DNA of 32,401 bases. Source: Haemophilus quentini. Its GTDB lineage: Bacteria > Pseudomonadota > Gammaproteobacteria > Enterobacterales > Pasteurellaceae. Below the pieces are notes generated by a model that saw only the letters and a program-made list of their open reading frames with translations, was not told the origin of the DNA and did not search any database. Made by a program: the position numbers and the translations under genes. The stretch is from assembly GCA_001752465.1 (NCBI GenBank), contig MDJB01000018.1, positions 1-32,401 of the forward strand. The letters run 5' to 3'. How positions within the stretch are numbered: the first letter of the stretch is position 1; each line of letters starts with the position of its first letter. Below are positions 32,361 to 32,401 of the stretch, in pieces.

Positions 32361-32401
32361 AAGGACCAATTACCATGCTTGACAGCACAGCACAGCACAG
32401 C
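32361..32401 (+). CDS. start of an unidentified gene, cut by the right edge, with repeat-rich start
   Basis: An ATG at 32375 with AAGGA (32361-32365) at good spacing opens MLDSTAQHS and runs off the window. Codons 3 to 9 are read from a tandem ACAGC repeat, so every change of one unit shifts the frame. Too little is visible for any identification. The coordinates include the ribosome site; the coding part is 32375-32401. Confidence 0.55.
32382..32401. repeat. ACAGC pentanucleotide tandem repeat (simple sequence repeat)
   Basis: Four exact copies of ACAGC reach the window end and may continue. The tract begins 7 nt after the A of the ATG of the ORF at 32375. Intragenic repeats near the start codon with a unit not divisible by three are the hallmark of phase-variable genes in Haemophilus. 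Confidence 0.8.

Overview
The window is chromosomal DNA of a Haemophilus species in the influenzae/haemolyticus group. The evidence is the very frequent 9-mer DNA-uptake signal AAGTGCGGT / ACCGCACTT (USS) inside genes and in terminators, the AT-rich composition, and proteins that read as typical H. influenzae family members (Nth, KdsD, KdsC, SohB, Rnf, MoaA-E, RNase P RNA). No rRNA, tRNA, CRISPR array, prophage or complete insertion sequence was seen.

Layout. (1) 1-1366, minus: the 5' part of a trimeric autotransporter adhesin gene that runs off the left edge. (2) 1556-9512, minus: an eight-gene operon in the order FTR1 permease, P19 periplasmic protein, membrane Fe-S protein (DUF2318), two FtsX-type permeases, ABC ATPase, TlpA-like thioredoxin lipoprotein, and c-type cytochrome. 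This is the P19/FTR1 (Fet-type) ferrous iron uptake system with its accessory redox and export genes, and a divergent Dyp-type peroxidase lies next to it. (3) 10714-13158, plus: ygiW-qseB-qseC, the locus also known as firRS, a ferrous-iron-responsive two-component system. The sensor kinase gene carries two separate single-base deletions. (4) 13208-14581, minus: an NSS-family sodium symporter. (5) 14640-21298, minus: the rnfABCDGE-nth operon (electron transport complex plus endonuclease III). It contains an unannotated 27-codon membrane ORF between rnfA and rnfB and an rnfC tail built from USS-bearing repeats. (6) 21520-23610, minus: a BamE-like/OmpA-like lipoprotein and the protease-like SohB. 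(7) 23818-26688, plus: a DUF2057 protein and a YccS-type membrane protein. (8) 26820-28307, minus: kdsD-kdsC (Kdo synthesis for lipooligosaccharide). (9) 28469-28843, plus: rnpB with a clear promoter and a USS-pair terminator. (10) 28921-29592, minus: ytfE/scdA (iron-sulfur repair, nitrosative stress), divergent from moaACDE (30037-32321, plus). The region between them holds two FNR-like palindromes and a Moco riboswitch. (11) The window ends nine codons into a new ORF, inside an ACAGC pentanucleotide tandem repeat that could make that gene phase-variable.

Taken together, much of the window concerns iron and electron flow: ferrous iron import with its own thiol/heme redox helpers, a ferrous-iron-sensing regulator that is probably broken here, the Rnf complex, Fe-S repair and molybdenum cofactor synthesis under likely FNR control. 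The items most worth a second look are the rnf microprotein ORF, the USS-built repeat in rnfC, the doubly frameshifted sensor kinase beside an iron importer, the hairpin pair inside the iron operon, and the terminal pentanucleotide repeat.
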